Below, one piece after another: positions 9,799-17,999 of a DNA stretch of 64,000 bases. A program made the translations under genes and the position numbers. A model generated the notes under the pieces. The model had not been told where the DNA came from. It made no database searches and was given only the letters and a program-made list of their open reading frames with translations. Position 1 is the first letter of the stretch, and each line of letters opens with the position of its first letter. Source of the stretch: Rikenellaceae bacterium (lineage in GTDB: Bacteria; Bacteroidota; Bacteroidia; Bacteroidales; Rikenellaceae); the NCBI GenBank assembly GCA_015060165.1, contig SUZC01000002.1, positions 186,001 through 250,000 of the forward strand, given 5' to 3'.

Positions 9799-10797
9799 TT
9801 ATAAATATCGGCAAAAAGCCTCTTTTTCCTTGCTAAAATCTATTGCCGGATATAACTCGTTTATTCTCTCAATCTGGCCAATTTGTTGGGTGCAAAATTT
9901 CTTGTGAACCTCAGAATAAGGATCGAATGGTCTATGTTCAGCAGCCTTCGATATGCCTTCAAGTTGTTCAATGAGTTGGCGTGTTGTCTCATTGAATGTA
10001 TATTCCGAGAAGCGTTGCCAAATATATTCTACTGCCATATGTGATGGGTGAATCATATCCTCGGCATAGAATCGGTAATCTCGAAGTTCGTCGTTTTGTA
10101 TTTCAAACGAAGGAAAATACTCAACGTTCTTAAATCTGTCCGCAAGATTCCCAATAGCGACTCTTAATATTGACTTACTTAGTGAGTTATCCTCTAATCC
10201 GTCGGCAAGATGGCGGATGGGACTTACCGTAAAAATAATTCGTTTGTTGGATAGAATCCCATTGCTGAGTAGAGGCTCGTATAGCTCGACAATATGTTCC
10301 GGGCTAAGTAGCTCGCGCGAGAATATGTTGTGGGGTTGCTTGTGGCAATTCACAACTACCTGACCGCTTTGTCGATGCCTATATACCCACGCTGTGCCGA
10401 ATGTGATAATTACAGTGTCAGCATCAATGAGTGCTTTGTGCCCAATAGTGTAAGCCGTTGTCATTTTGTTTGCGGCTATATCGGCATCGCTATCGCTAAA
10501 TGATGAGTGAAAATTATAGCTGAACCATCTCCCATCAATATCGGACTTTTGCAGCCCATCTCGTACCATTTTTGATGTTGCCTCTGCATTGTCGGCATTT
10601 ACAAAATGAGTGATTGTTCTGGCTATCGATTCCGGATTAAAGAGTATTCCTGTAGGGGAACTTACGACCCTGAATTTCGCCCGCTTTAGTTGCGCTGCTA
10701 TGTTCTCGGCAAAGCATGAACCGAGTGAGAAAATCGATTGACTATGGTCGATTTTCAACAAACTGGGCTTTATATTTATATAGGTGCGAAACTGCAT
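9799..10797 (-). CDS. GSCFA domain protein
   Basis: A 332-aa protein of the GSCFA family, named after the motif GSCFAENIA present here near residue 26. The family resembles SGNH/GDSL esterases, with the Ser of GSC as the possible nucleophile and the late DMIHPSHMAVEYIW segment supplying the Asp and His. An FGTAWVYR segment in the middle is also typical. There is no signal peptide, so it is probably cytoplasmic. It lies 16 nt downstream of the ABC-F gene in the minus-strand operon. The substrate is unknown; family members are widespread in Bacteroidota, and some sit in polysaccharide loci. Confidence 0.88.
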   Translation of the reverse strand: MQFRTYINIKPSLLKIDHSQSIFSLGSCFAENIAAQLKRAKFRVVSSPTGILFNPESIARTITHFVNADNAEATSKMVRDGLQKSDIDGRWFSYNFHSSFSDSDADIAANKMTTAYTIGHKALIDADTVIITFGTAWVYRHRQSGQVVVNCHKQPHNIFSRELLSPEHIVELYEPLLSNGILSNKRIIFTVSPIRHLADGLEDNSLSKSILRVAIGNLADRFKNVEYFPSFEIQNDELRDYRFYAEDMIHPSHMAVEYIWQRFSEYTFNETTRQLIEQLEGISKAAEHRPFDPYSEVHKKFCTQQIGQIERINELYPAIDFSKEKEAFCRYL

Positions 10798-10813
10798 ACT
10801 CTTAATCTTGTTG

Positions 10814-12700
10814 TTATATGTCGCTCAATTCCAGCCAGCGCATCTCTTTCTCTTCGATGCTCGCAATTATAGCTGATATTCTGGCCGAGGCCTCCATCAA
10901 ACGTTCGTGTGATAGTTCTCCCGACGACAATTCGGCTTCCAACTTCGATTTCTCGGCTTCGAGTTGTGGTAGCTCAATTTCGAGCTTATCCAACTCTTGC
11001 TGCTCTTTGTATGATAGTCTGCGGCGGTGCTGACGTTGTGTGTTTTCTGTATGTGCCGGTGTGCTTTTTGCCACTTTCTCGGCCACAACCTTTGCGATGC
11101 GAGCCTCCTCGGCTTGCTGCTCCTTCATATATTCGCGGTACTCGCTGTACTCTCCCACAAAGTCCTTTATTAAACCGTTATCTTGGAAAACGAAGAGGTG
11201 GTCTACAGTCTTGTCGAGAAAATATCTGTCGTGAGATACTATAAGTAGGCAACCCTTGAACGATTCGAGATACTCTTCAAGGATGTTGAGCGTTATGATG
11301 TCCAAGTCATTAGTCGGCTCATCGAGAATCAGGAAGTTGGGATTGCGCATTAATATAGTGAGCAGGTACAATCGGCGAAGCTCTCCACCGCTCAATATGT
11401 CCACACGTTTGTTGTGTGTCTCTGGCGGAAATAGGAACTTGTTGAGCATACTCATCGTCGAGATGTTGTGGCCGTCCGACAACTCAACAGTCTCGGCTAT
11501 ATCGTGGACAATATCGAAAACCGTCTGCCCGGGTTTGAAATCAATGCCTTGTTGGCGGTAGTATCCAATCCTTAGCGTCTCACCACGCTCGATACTCCCC
11601 GTTTCTGGTTGCAGTGTTCCGGTCATTAAATTCAGGAACGTACTCTTACCTGCTCCGTTCTTGCCAACAATTCCCACCTTTTCATATCGCGAAAATTTAT
11701 AAGAGAAGTTGTCAAGCATCGTGCGCTCTCCATAGCGGAATGTCACATCTTCACAATCGATGATTTTACCTCCTAATCGAGAAGTCGCCACATCAATCGC
11801 AATGTTACGCTGTCCAAGTGATACAGAGGCTTTGCCCTTTAAGTCGTAGAATGCATTAATGCGATATCGGGCCTTGCCTGTTCGTGCTTGTGGTGTAGAA
11901 CGTATCCACTCCAATTCGCGACGTAGGAGGTTACGGGCCTTGTCGATATTGGCCTGCATATTGGTGTAACGCTCCTCGCGCTTCTCCAGGAATTGGGAGT
12001 AGTTTCCTTTGTAGGTGTAGAGTTGGCCCCGGTCCAATTCGAATATGGTGTTACAAACTCTATCGAGGAAGTAACGGTCGTGGGTGACCATCAGCAATGT
12101 GCAACGAGACTTTTGAAGGTATGCCTCCAGATATTCGATAATTTCTATATCGAGATGGTTGGTTGGCTCGTCCATTACCAGAAAATCGGCATCTTGTAGC
12201 AACATAAGTGCTATGGCTGCTCGCTTAGCTTCGCCTCCCGACAGCTCGCCCATTCGTTGGTTGAGATCGGAGAGTTTTAATGCCGATAACTGCTGCTTGA
12301 TTCGTTGTTCTGCATTCCATGCATCGGCTGCATCCATTGCAGCTATAGCCTTTTCAATAAGACGTTGGTCGGCTTTTGCGATTGCATTCTCATATTGGCG
12401 GATGACATCGTAAGTATTGCCAAGCCGAGAGTATATTTCATCGAAGAGAGTGTTGTTGGGATTGAAGGCGGTGTCTTGGTCGAGAAAAGCGACCTTTATA
12501 TCCTTCATAAATTTTATCTCTCCACCTCTGTCTGAAGAATCCAGACCTGCAAGGATTTTCAGTAGTGAACTCTTGCCCGTGCCATTTGGGGCAATCAGAG
12601 CAATCTTGTCACCTTCGTTAATGTTGAACGAGATGTTGCTGAACAAGACTTTGTCGCCATACGACTTGCTTATGTTCTCGACTTGTAGAAAACTCGCCAT
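10814..12700 (-). CDS. ABC-F family ATPase (Uup-like)
   Basis: A 628-aa soluble protein with two ABC ATPase domains and no membrane segments, the layout of ABC-F translation factors. Domain 1 has Walker A APNGTGKSS, signature LSGGEAKRAA and Walker B LVMDEPTNHLD. Domain 2 has GKNGAGKST, LSGGELRRLY and LILDEPTNDLD. The two are joined by the charged linker helix that enters the ribosomal E site in characterised members. A C-terminal extension from about residue 545 is strongly charged and predicted coiled coil, as in Uup. The likely role is in ribosome function or rescue, or DNA-repair-related as proposed for Uup. The context gives no hint of antibiotic resistance. Confidence 0.93.
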   Translation of the reverse strand: MASFLQVENISKSYGDKVLFSNISFNINEGDKIALIAPNGTGKSSLLKILAGLDSSDRGGEIKFMKDIKVAFLDQDTAFNPNNTLFDEIYSRLGNTYDVIRQYENAIAKADQRLIEKAIAAMDAADAWNAEQRIKQQLSALKLSDLNQRMGELSGGEAKRAAIALMLLQDADFLVMDEPTNHLDIEIIEYLEAYLQKSRCTLLMVTHDRYFLDRVCNTIFELDRGQLYTYKGNYSQFLEKREERYTNMQANIDKARNLLRRELEWIRSTPQARTGKARYRINAFYDLKGKASVSLGQRNIAIDVATSRLGGKIIDCEDVTFRYGERTMLDNFSYKFSRYEKVGIVGKNGAGKSTFLNLMTGTLQPETGSIERGETLRIGYYRQQGIDFKPGQTVFDIVHDIAETVELSDGHNISTMSMLNKFLFPPETHNKRVDILSGGELRRLYLLTILMRNPNFLILDEPTNDLDIITLNILEEYLESFKGCLLIVSHDRYFLDKTVDHLFVFQDNGLIKDFVGEYSEYREYMKEQQAEEARIAKVVAEKVAKSTPAHTENTQRQHRRRLSYKEQQELDKLEIELPQLEAEKSKLEAELSSGELSHERLMEASARISAIIASIEEKEMRWLELSDI

Positions 12701-12786
12701 TGTTTTGCAGGTGCTATAAATATTGGTTGCTAATCGCAGTTGTTTTTACGTTCTCTTTTATACTAAAATGCCGGTTATGGCGATCG

Positions 12787-15552
12787 CTAATAGAAGTTGT
12801 CGTACATAGATTGACTCTTTTCGTACTTCAAATCCTTCAACGATGAAGCCTTGACTCCAATGTGGAAACTCCAGCTCTTATAATGGCCGAATGGAATCCA
12901 CGAGAACGACATCTGCCAGCAGTGTAGGTCTCGTGTGATATTGATCGACGAAGTGGTAAGTTTATTATTCGAAATATCGTAACCTCCCGAAATCGTGGCC
13001 GACATCTTTTGCGAAAATGTTATGCTGCCGTTAAATCCGATGGTTTGTGTGATATTACGTTTGACTCCCGTAGTGCCATTGTTCACATATTGGACATTGT
13101 AGTTAACGTTGTAGTTGAATCCAAGATTCCAAGGTAGCGAGAAATCATAGTAACTCTGTGCCATATATTGGCGACGCAATACAGGATCCATTGTTCCGTA
13201 TGGATCGTAGAATGGATTCATATATTCGGGTGGAATACTATTGATATCGTTTATTGCCGGAGTAGATGACTCTCTGGATTTGAACGTATATCCAAAGCTC
13301 CAACCGGTATTGGTGATACGTCCAAGGTTGCCCCTGCGCCAAGTAAGTCTGTCGATTCGGCGACCTTCTGGTGTAACCTCGTATGGGTCGAGTGTTGCTC
13401 GGAGATTAATTCCGAATTTGCTCGAAAAGGTTGAACGCAGACCAATCGAGATGGTAGAAAGCTTCATCGAGTCGGCCAGGAAGTTGTATGAGCCACTGAG
13501 TGTGAGGTCGTCGATGATTTTTATCTTTCTAATACCCGTAGAGTCTTGGTTGCTACGAATCTTAGCTTCCAAACTCTGTGAGAGCGAGAAATTCAGCGAA
13601 CCGTTTCGTGATGCAGGCGGAAGTCCGTAGATATTGCCCTCGAACGGAGAGTATACAGTGTAGCGACCTGTTGAATCAGATTGTACGGTTTTGTAGTAGC
13701 CGTATTTCTGTTTACTGAAATCGGGGGCGTAGTTTACGCTGATAGATGGTGTTATGGTGTGTCGCAAAGCCTGCAACTTCATATTTTTGTATTTGTCTCT
13801 TACCTGCCAAGTTCCGTAAAGCGTAGTCGAGAACGAAAGCGCAGCGTTGTAGTTGTAGAGTCGGTAGAAGCCATATTCTGGGTCCAACTCCTCCATCTTA
13901 TTAGTTTGGGGATTCCATTCGCGCTCGGTCTTTTTGAAATACCAGCGCTCGGCATAATTTACCGATGGCGTGACGTTGATATAATTCAAAACATTGAATG
14001 AGGCTTGAACGGGAATATTGTGTTGTATGCCGTTGCGCATATTCTGGAATGTCTCCTTTGTGAATATGTCGCTTTCGCTTGCTGATACGGAGTTACTCAT
14101 TTTGGCGGCATAGCTCATTGATATCTTCTCATACCAGCGGTCTGCTCCCTGCTTGAGGCGGCGCTTGAGTGGAAAGAATTTGGCGACATTGAACGAGATA
14201 TTGGGCAGAGTCGCAGAGATTGCTTGAGTCTGCGAGTTCTGCGAAACGGCCATATTCATCGCCAAAGAGAATGGCGTGCCTGCCCAGCTCTTTGAGTATG
14301 CAATTGAAGAGTTGGTCTGTGTCGATAGCATATCCGTAAGGTTTGTTGCCGAATATTTGCTATAACCGCTCGACGAAAGATTTACCGATGCCGAGAAAGT
14401 AGAACCAGGGTTAGCCTTTGGGTCTTGCTGGTGAGTCCATTGCAATTGGAATGTATTCTGCTTGACATAATCGGCATCGCCCTTATCGCCCGAGCGTATG
14501 TTTGCATAGTTAAAATTGAAATTTCCAGAGTATTTATATCGCTTCATATATCGCGATATGGCTTGTACTTCCCACGAGCCCAAAGTGTAATATCCTCCCG
14601 TAAGGGTGAGATCTACGTGGTCGCTGAATGTGAAGTAATAACCTAATCCTCTGATGTAGAATCCGCGTCGAGCCTCCTCGCCATATGTTGGCATCAGGAT
14701 TCCCGATTTCGGGCCGCTGCTGATAGGGAAGAATCCCTCTGGTAGGCCCAAGAATGGAATGTCGATCTCCTCAATTGTCAGGTGGCCACCTCCCATAATC
14801 ACCTTCTTGCCAGGAATTACCTTTGCCTTGTTCATCGTGTAGTAGAAGTGAGGGTTGTCTGTCTGCTCGCAAGTGGTGTACATACCATCGGCTATGTTGA
14901 TGGTATTGTCGCTCATCTTCTTTACAGTTTGACCAATCAGCCAGCCATCACCCTGCTGTGTGGCGATGTTGTTGATCTTGGCTTTCTGGCTATCCATATT
15001 GTAGATGATTGTGTCCATATTGAGCGATGTGGCACCTTCAGTGAACATCGGTCTGGTCATAATAACTTTACCCTCGACAGAGTCGGGTCGGCCATACGCC
15101 AAAACGTTATTGGTGTTGAGGTCGATGTCCATAAAATCGGCCTTCAGATTAAACTTGTCGTATGTGACCTCGCCCTTTTCGTAGAGGTATACTCGTTTTG
15201 TGCGCAAGTCGTAGTGCAAAGAGTCGGTGGCTCGACCTGTGATTGGAGTGTTCAAAGCGGCCTTTTTCACCTTACGGATGGTGGAATCTTGCAATGAGTT
15301 GTTATGCGAAACAGCCGATGTGGAGTCAATGCGCTGCGTTGGTTGAGTATTCTGCACCTTGCGGCGAGAATTTGTGCGCATAGAGTCCTGCTGTGCGGTT
15401 GCGGTTTTGGCTCTCTCTTGTGCTGCAACACGATGAGGTAGCACAAAACCGAACACGATTTGTGAAAATAGTAGCACGGTGGCTACCGAAAGGATATATT
15501 TGACTCTATAATTGCTCAAAATGTCAATAATTTTTTGTAACTTTGCCGACAA
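12787..15552 (-). CDS. lptD: Putative LPS-assembly protein LptD
   Basis: A 921-aa outer-membrane beta-barrel protein that inserts lipopolysaccharide into the outer leaflet. After a signal peptide ending HRVAAQ, the periplasmic OstA/LptA-like domain (YDLRTKRVYLYEKGEVTYD onward) is followed by a long barrel rich in alternating aromatic strands and ending in an aromatic residue (DNFY). Bacteroidota LptD proteins are diverged but share this order. No ATG, GTG or CTG is available at the N-terminus. The best start is a TTG at 15552 inside an inverted repeat, and a second TTG lies 33 nt further in. The promoter element is at 15612-15619. LptC is encoded elsewhere in the window (49167-49985). Confidence 0.88.
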   Translation of the reverse strand: MSAKLQKIIDILSNYRVKYILSVATVLLFSQIVFGFVLPHRVAAQERAKTATAQQDSMRTNSRRKVQNTQPTQRIDSTSAVSHNNSLQDSTIRKVKKAALNTPITGRATDSLHYDLRTKRVYLYEKGEVTYDKFNLKADFMDIDLNTNNVLAYGRPDSVEGKVIMTRPMFTEGATSLNMDTIIYNMDSQKAKINNIATQQGDGWLIGQTVKKMSDNTINIADGMYTTCEQTDNPHFYYTMNKAKVIPGKKVIMGGGHLTIEEIDIPFLGLPEGFFPISSGPKSGILMPTYGEEARRGFYIRGLGYYFTFSDHVDLTLTGGYYTLGSWEVQAISRYMKRYKYSGNFNFNYANIRSGDKGDADYVKQNTFQLQWTHQQDPKANPGSTFSASVNLSSSGYSKYSATNLTDMLSTQTNSSIAYSKSWAGTPFSLAMNMAVSQNSQTQAISATLPNISFNVAKFFPLKRRLKQGADRWYEKISMSYAAKMSNSVSASESDIFTKETFQNMRNGIQHNIPVQASFNVLNYINVTPSVNYAERWYFKKTEREWNPQTNKMEELDPEYGFYRLYNYNAALSFSTTLYGTWQVRDKYKNMKLQALRHTITPSISVNYAPDFSKQKYGYYKTVQSDSTGRYTVYSPFEGNIYGLPPASRNGSLNFSLSQSLEAKIRSNQDSTGIRKIKIIDDLTLSGSYNFLADSMKLSTISIGLRSTFSSKFGINLRATLDPYEVTPEGRRIDRLTWRRGNLGRITNTGWSFGYTFKSRESSTPAINDINSIPPEYMNPFYDPYGTMDPVLRRQYMAQSYYDFSLPWNLGFNYNVNYNVQYVNNGTTGVKRNITQTIGFNGSITFSQKMSATISGGYDISNNKLTTSSINITRDLHCWQMSFSWIPFGHYKSWSFHIGVKASSLKDLKYEKSQSMYDNFY
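15538..15545 (+). promoter_or_regulatory. -7 element for the amidase operon
   Basis: TAACTTTG matches TAnnTTTG exactly. Transcription would start near 15552, about 110 nt before the amidase ATG. The element lies inside the first codons of the divergent lptD gene. A TTGC lies about 22 nt upstream as a possible -33 element. Confidence 0.55.
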
Positions 15553-15561
15553 GTCGGCAAA
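15542..15561. repeat. Perfect 9-bp inverted repeat at the lptD start
   Basis: TTTGCCGAC, a 2-nt AA centre and GTCGGCAAA form a perfect inverted repeat. It covers the TTG start of lptD and overlaps the plus-strand amidase promoter element. It may be an operator or, in the lptD mRNA, a hairpin enclosing the start codon. Confidence 0.6.
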
Positions 15562-15611
15562 ACCGCCCCGGAGTATCTTTTCGTGATCTCGCGTACGCGT
15601 GTTTTAACCGA

Positions 15612-15619
15612 CAAATATA
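15612..15619 (-). promoter_or_regulatory. -7 element of the lptD promoter
   Basis: CAAATATA on the plus strand is TATATTTG on the minus strand, a full match to the -7 consensus. It is about 60 nt upstream of the lptD start and lies within the amidase 5' leader. Confidence 0.6.
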
Positions 15620-15662
15620 GCGTTTTTTTATATAATACAGCTAATAAATCGGTGGTTTTTGT

Positions 15663-16886
15663 ATGAATCGATTGCTGAGAGTCATATTCTCTTTGTTCGT
15701 TTTGTCGTGCATATGTGGTTCGATAAACGAACTTTCCGCTCAAAATAACGGAGTGGGAGTGCGAGTTATTGTTATCGATGCTGGTCATGGAGGCCGAGCA
15801 TTTCCAGGTGCTGTATATGGCGGAGTGAAGGAGAAAGATATCAATCTGAAAGTTGCGCTAAAATTGGGCGCTCTTATCGAAAAAGAGTTGCCGGGTATTA
15901 AGGTCGTTTATACTCGAAAGACTGATACTGCTTTGGGTAGTACATTGAATGAGGATTTGACGGCCCGAGCAAATATCGCAAATAAGGCAGAAGGCGATTT
16001 CTTTATATCTATTCACGCCAATGCGGCCCCGAGTAGCCGCTCGGTGTATGGTGCTGAAACCATAATCATGGGAGAGAGTGAGAAGGAGACCAGATATAAC
16101 GAAACTGCGTTGTATAATAACAACAAAGATGAGCTTATCGATATGTCTGATGAAAATACTGCTGCGATGGTTCGTGCCTACATCCAGAATTTACAGTTTA
16201 CCTATGGTGAATACAGTGAGTTGATGGCTCGGTTAATGCAGGCAAATTATGCGAAAGGCGGTAGGAAGGATCGCCGAGTGAATCGTCAGTTGCTCAAGGT
16301 GTTATATGCAACCGATATGCCGAGTGTGCTTACCGAGTTGGGATTTATGACAAATGCTAAGGAGTTGGCATATATGAACTCTGAAAAGGGGCAGAATGGA
16401 TATGCCCGAATGTTGTGTAATGCTGTGAAGGAGTATGTGGCTCACGTAAACCGGATGGCGGGTGTTGAGATCAAGGTTTTGCCGGCAGAGGAGGTTGTTG
16501 AGCCAGAGGTGTTGGCTGAGTCAAGCAAGAAGCCTGCTACGTCGCAGGTGAATGATAAGCCAGCGAGTCAGGAGTCGAAATCTCAAACAAAAGTGTCGTC
16601 ATCGACCGAAAAAGATAATGTGTCGAATGAAGTAACAACCGCTACCTCAGAAGGGTACACTATTCAATTGCTTGCTTCGGATAAAAAAGTGCCATCATCG
16701 GATAGCCAGTTTAAAATCTATCGTGGCAAGGTTGACTGTTATGTCGGCAGTGGCGTACTGAAGTACAAATATTGCTATGGTAGTTATGCGACAAGTCAGG
16801 AGGCTCAGCGTAATTTGTCGGGTGTGAGAAAGATCTTTAAAGGAGCATTTGTGGTGCACTTTAGGGATGGTAAGATTGTGAAATAA
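15663..16886 (+). CDS. N-acetylmuramoyl-L-alanine amidase with SPOR-like tail
   Basis: A 407-aa exported amidase (signal peptide ending about residue 27, LSAQ) that cleaves the bond between MurNAc and the stem peptide and so helps split septal peptidoglycan. The amidase_3 domain spans about residues 35-265, with zinc and catalytic residues in VIDAGHGG, GGVKEKDINL, SIHANA and TELGFM. A Ser/Lys-rich linker of about 65 residues follows. The last 75 residues (YTIQLLAS to FVVHFRDGK) have the layout of a SPOR domain, which binds denuded glycan at the division site. It is the first gene of a plus-strand unit leading into the MCE gene. Confidence 0.9.
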   Translation: MNRLLRVIFSLFVLSCICGSINELSAQNNGVGVRVIVIDAGHGGRAFPGAVYGGVKEKDINLKVALKLGALIEKELPGIKVVYTRKTDTALGSTLNEDLTARANIANKAEGDFFISIHANAAPSSRSVYGAETIIMGESEKETRYNETALYNNNKDELIDMSDENTAAMVRAYIQNLQFTYGEYSELMARLMQANYAKGGRKDRRVNRQLLKVLYATDMPSVLTELGFMTNAKELAYMNSEKGQNGYARMLCNAVKEYVAHVNRMAGVEIKVLPAEEVVEPEVLAESSKKPATSQVNDKPASQESKSQTKVSSSTEKDNVSNEVTTATSEGYTIQLLASDKKVPSSDSQFKIYRGKVDCYVGSGVLKYKYCYGSYATSQEAQRNLSGVRKIFKGAFVVHFRDGKIVK

Positions 16887-16929
16887 TTTGCGAGGTCAAA
16901 CGTTAGGTAAGAAGGTAAAAGTTAAAAAT

Positions 16930-17979
16930 ATGAAACGAGAAGTTAAAATTGGAATTTTTTCTGTGGCGATGTTGCTCATCGGCTGGGGAGTGATTCGCTA
17001 TTTGCAGGGAAGTGGTATTTTTGAGAGTGCCAATGAATATTATGCTGTATACGAGCAGGTTGGAGGCATTCAAACGGCATCTCACGTAATGATCAATGGT
17101 GTGGCTGTAGGTGCCGTAACTGCGGTTGAATTGAACGAAGATCCCACTAAGGGCGTAACTGTGGAATTTACAGTGGACAAACGCTATAAGATTCCGGTGG
17201 ATTCTAAGGCTAGGATCTTCTCTGATGGTATAATGGGCGGAAAGGCTTTGGAGGTAGTATATGGCTCTTCTTCGCAATATGTAGAAGATGGCGGAGAACT
17301 GGAGCCTGCTATGGCTACCGACCTTATGGAGATGGCAGGCACCGAGCTTGATTACTTGAAAGGTAAGATTGAAGAGGTGGTTGGCGGTTTGACCAAAACA
17401 CTTGAGAATGTAAACACTCTTTTGGCGCAAAATACCGATAATTTGACAAGTATCGTGGCTAATGTCGATGGTGTGACAGGTAGTGTCAATTCTATGTTGA
17501 CCAAAGAGAAGGAGCATCTTGAAATTGCACTTTCATCACTGAGTCGTTTCTCGCAGAGTTTGGGTGATAATGCTGAGCAGATCGATACAATAATCGATAA
17601 TATGAGTCGTTTCTCTTCGCAACTTGCTGAAAGTCGATTGGTTGCCGAAGTGGAGGGTGTCGTGACTCAGCTCAACACGGTCTTGGCATCGGTTAATGAT
17701 AAATCAGGTAGTGTGGGTAAGTTGTTGGGCGATGCAGAGTTGTATGATAATTTGACATCTGCAAGTAATAATCTTTCAAGCTTGTTGGATGACTTGAAGC
17801 AGAACCCTCACCGCTACATCAATATATCAGTATTCGGCAGCAATCCGACAAAGAAGGTTGAGAAAGCCAAGGCTAAGGCGGAAAAACGTGCAATCAAACG
17901 TGCTGATGAGATTGCCGAGCGTGAGGCTGAGATTAAGATGAAGTCTATTAAAGAGGTTGAAAAGAGTACTCTTAAATAA
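16930..17979 (+). CDS. MCE/MlaD family substrate-binding protein
   Basis: A 349-aa protein with one N-terminal transmembrane anchor (IGIFSVAMLLIGWGVIRYL) followed by an MCE domain (about residues 35-115, with GVAVGAVTAVEL), then a long helical region and a basic, Lys/Arg-rich C-terminus. MCE proteins form hexameric lipid-transfer rings or tubes between the membranes. I chose the ATG at 16930, because the reading frame open to TTG at 16888 adds only a non-conserved basic leader. No MlaE permease or MlaF ATPase lies next to it, so its partners must be encoded elsewhere. The amidase-MCE neighbourhood is common in Bacteroidales. Confidence 0.9.
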   Translation: MKREVKIGIFSVAMLLIGWGVIRYLQGSGIFESANEYYAVYEQVGGIQTASHVMINGVAVGAVTAVELNEDPTKGVTVEFTVDKRYKIPVDSKARIFSDGIMGGKALEVVYGSSSQYVEDGGELEPAMATDLMEMAGTELDYLKGKIEEVVGGLTKTLENVNTLLAQNTDNLTSIVANVDGVTGSVNSMLTKEKEHLEIALSSLSRFSQSLGDNAEQIDTIIDNMSRFSSQLAESRLVAEVEGVVTQLNTVLASVNDKSGSVGKLLGDAELYDNLTSASNNLSSLLDDLKQNPHRYINISVFGSNPTKKVEKAKAKAEKRAIKRADEIAEREAEIKMKSIKEVEKSTLK

Positions 17980-17999
17980 TCGGACCATAGAGTTATATC

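Noticed and set aside
16888..16929. Upstream TTG start for the MCE gene
   Set aside because: The added residues are basic and unlike MCE N-termini. The ATG at 16930 places the membrane anchor at the usual distance.
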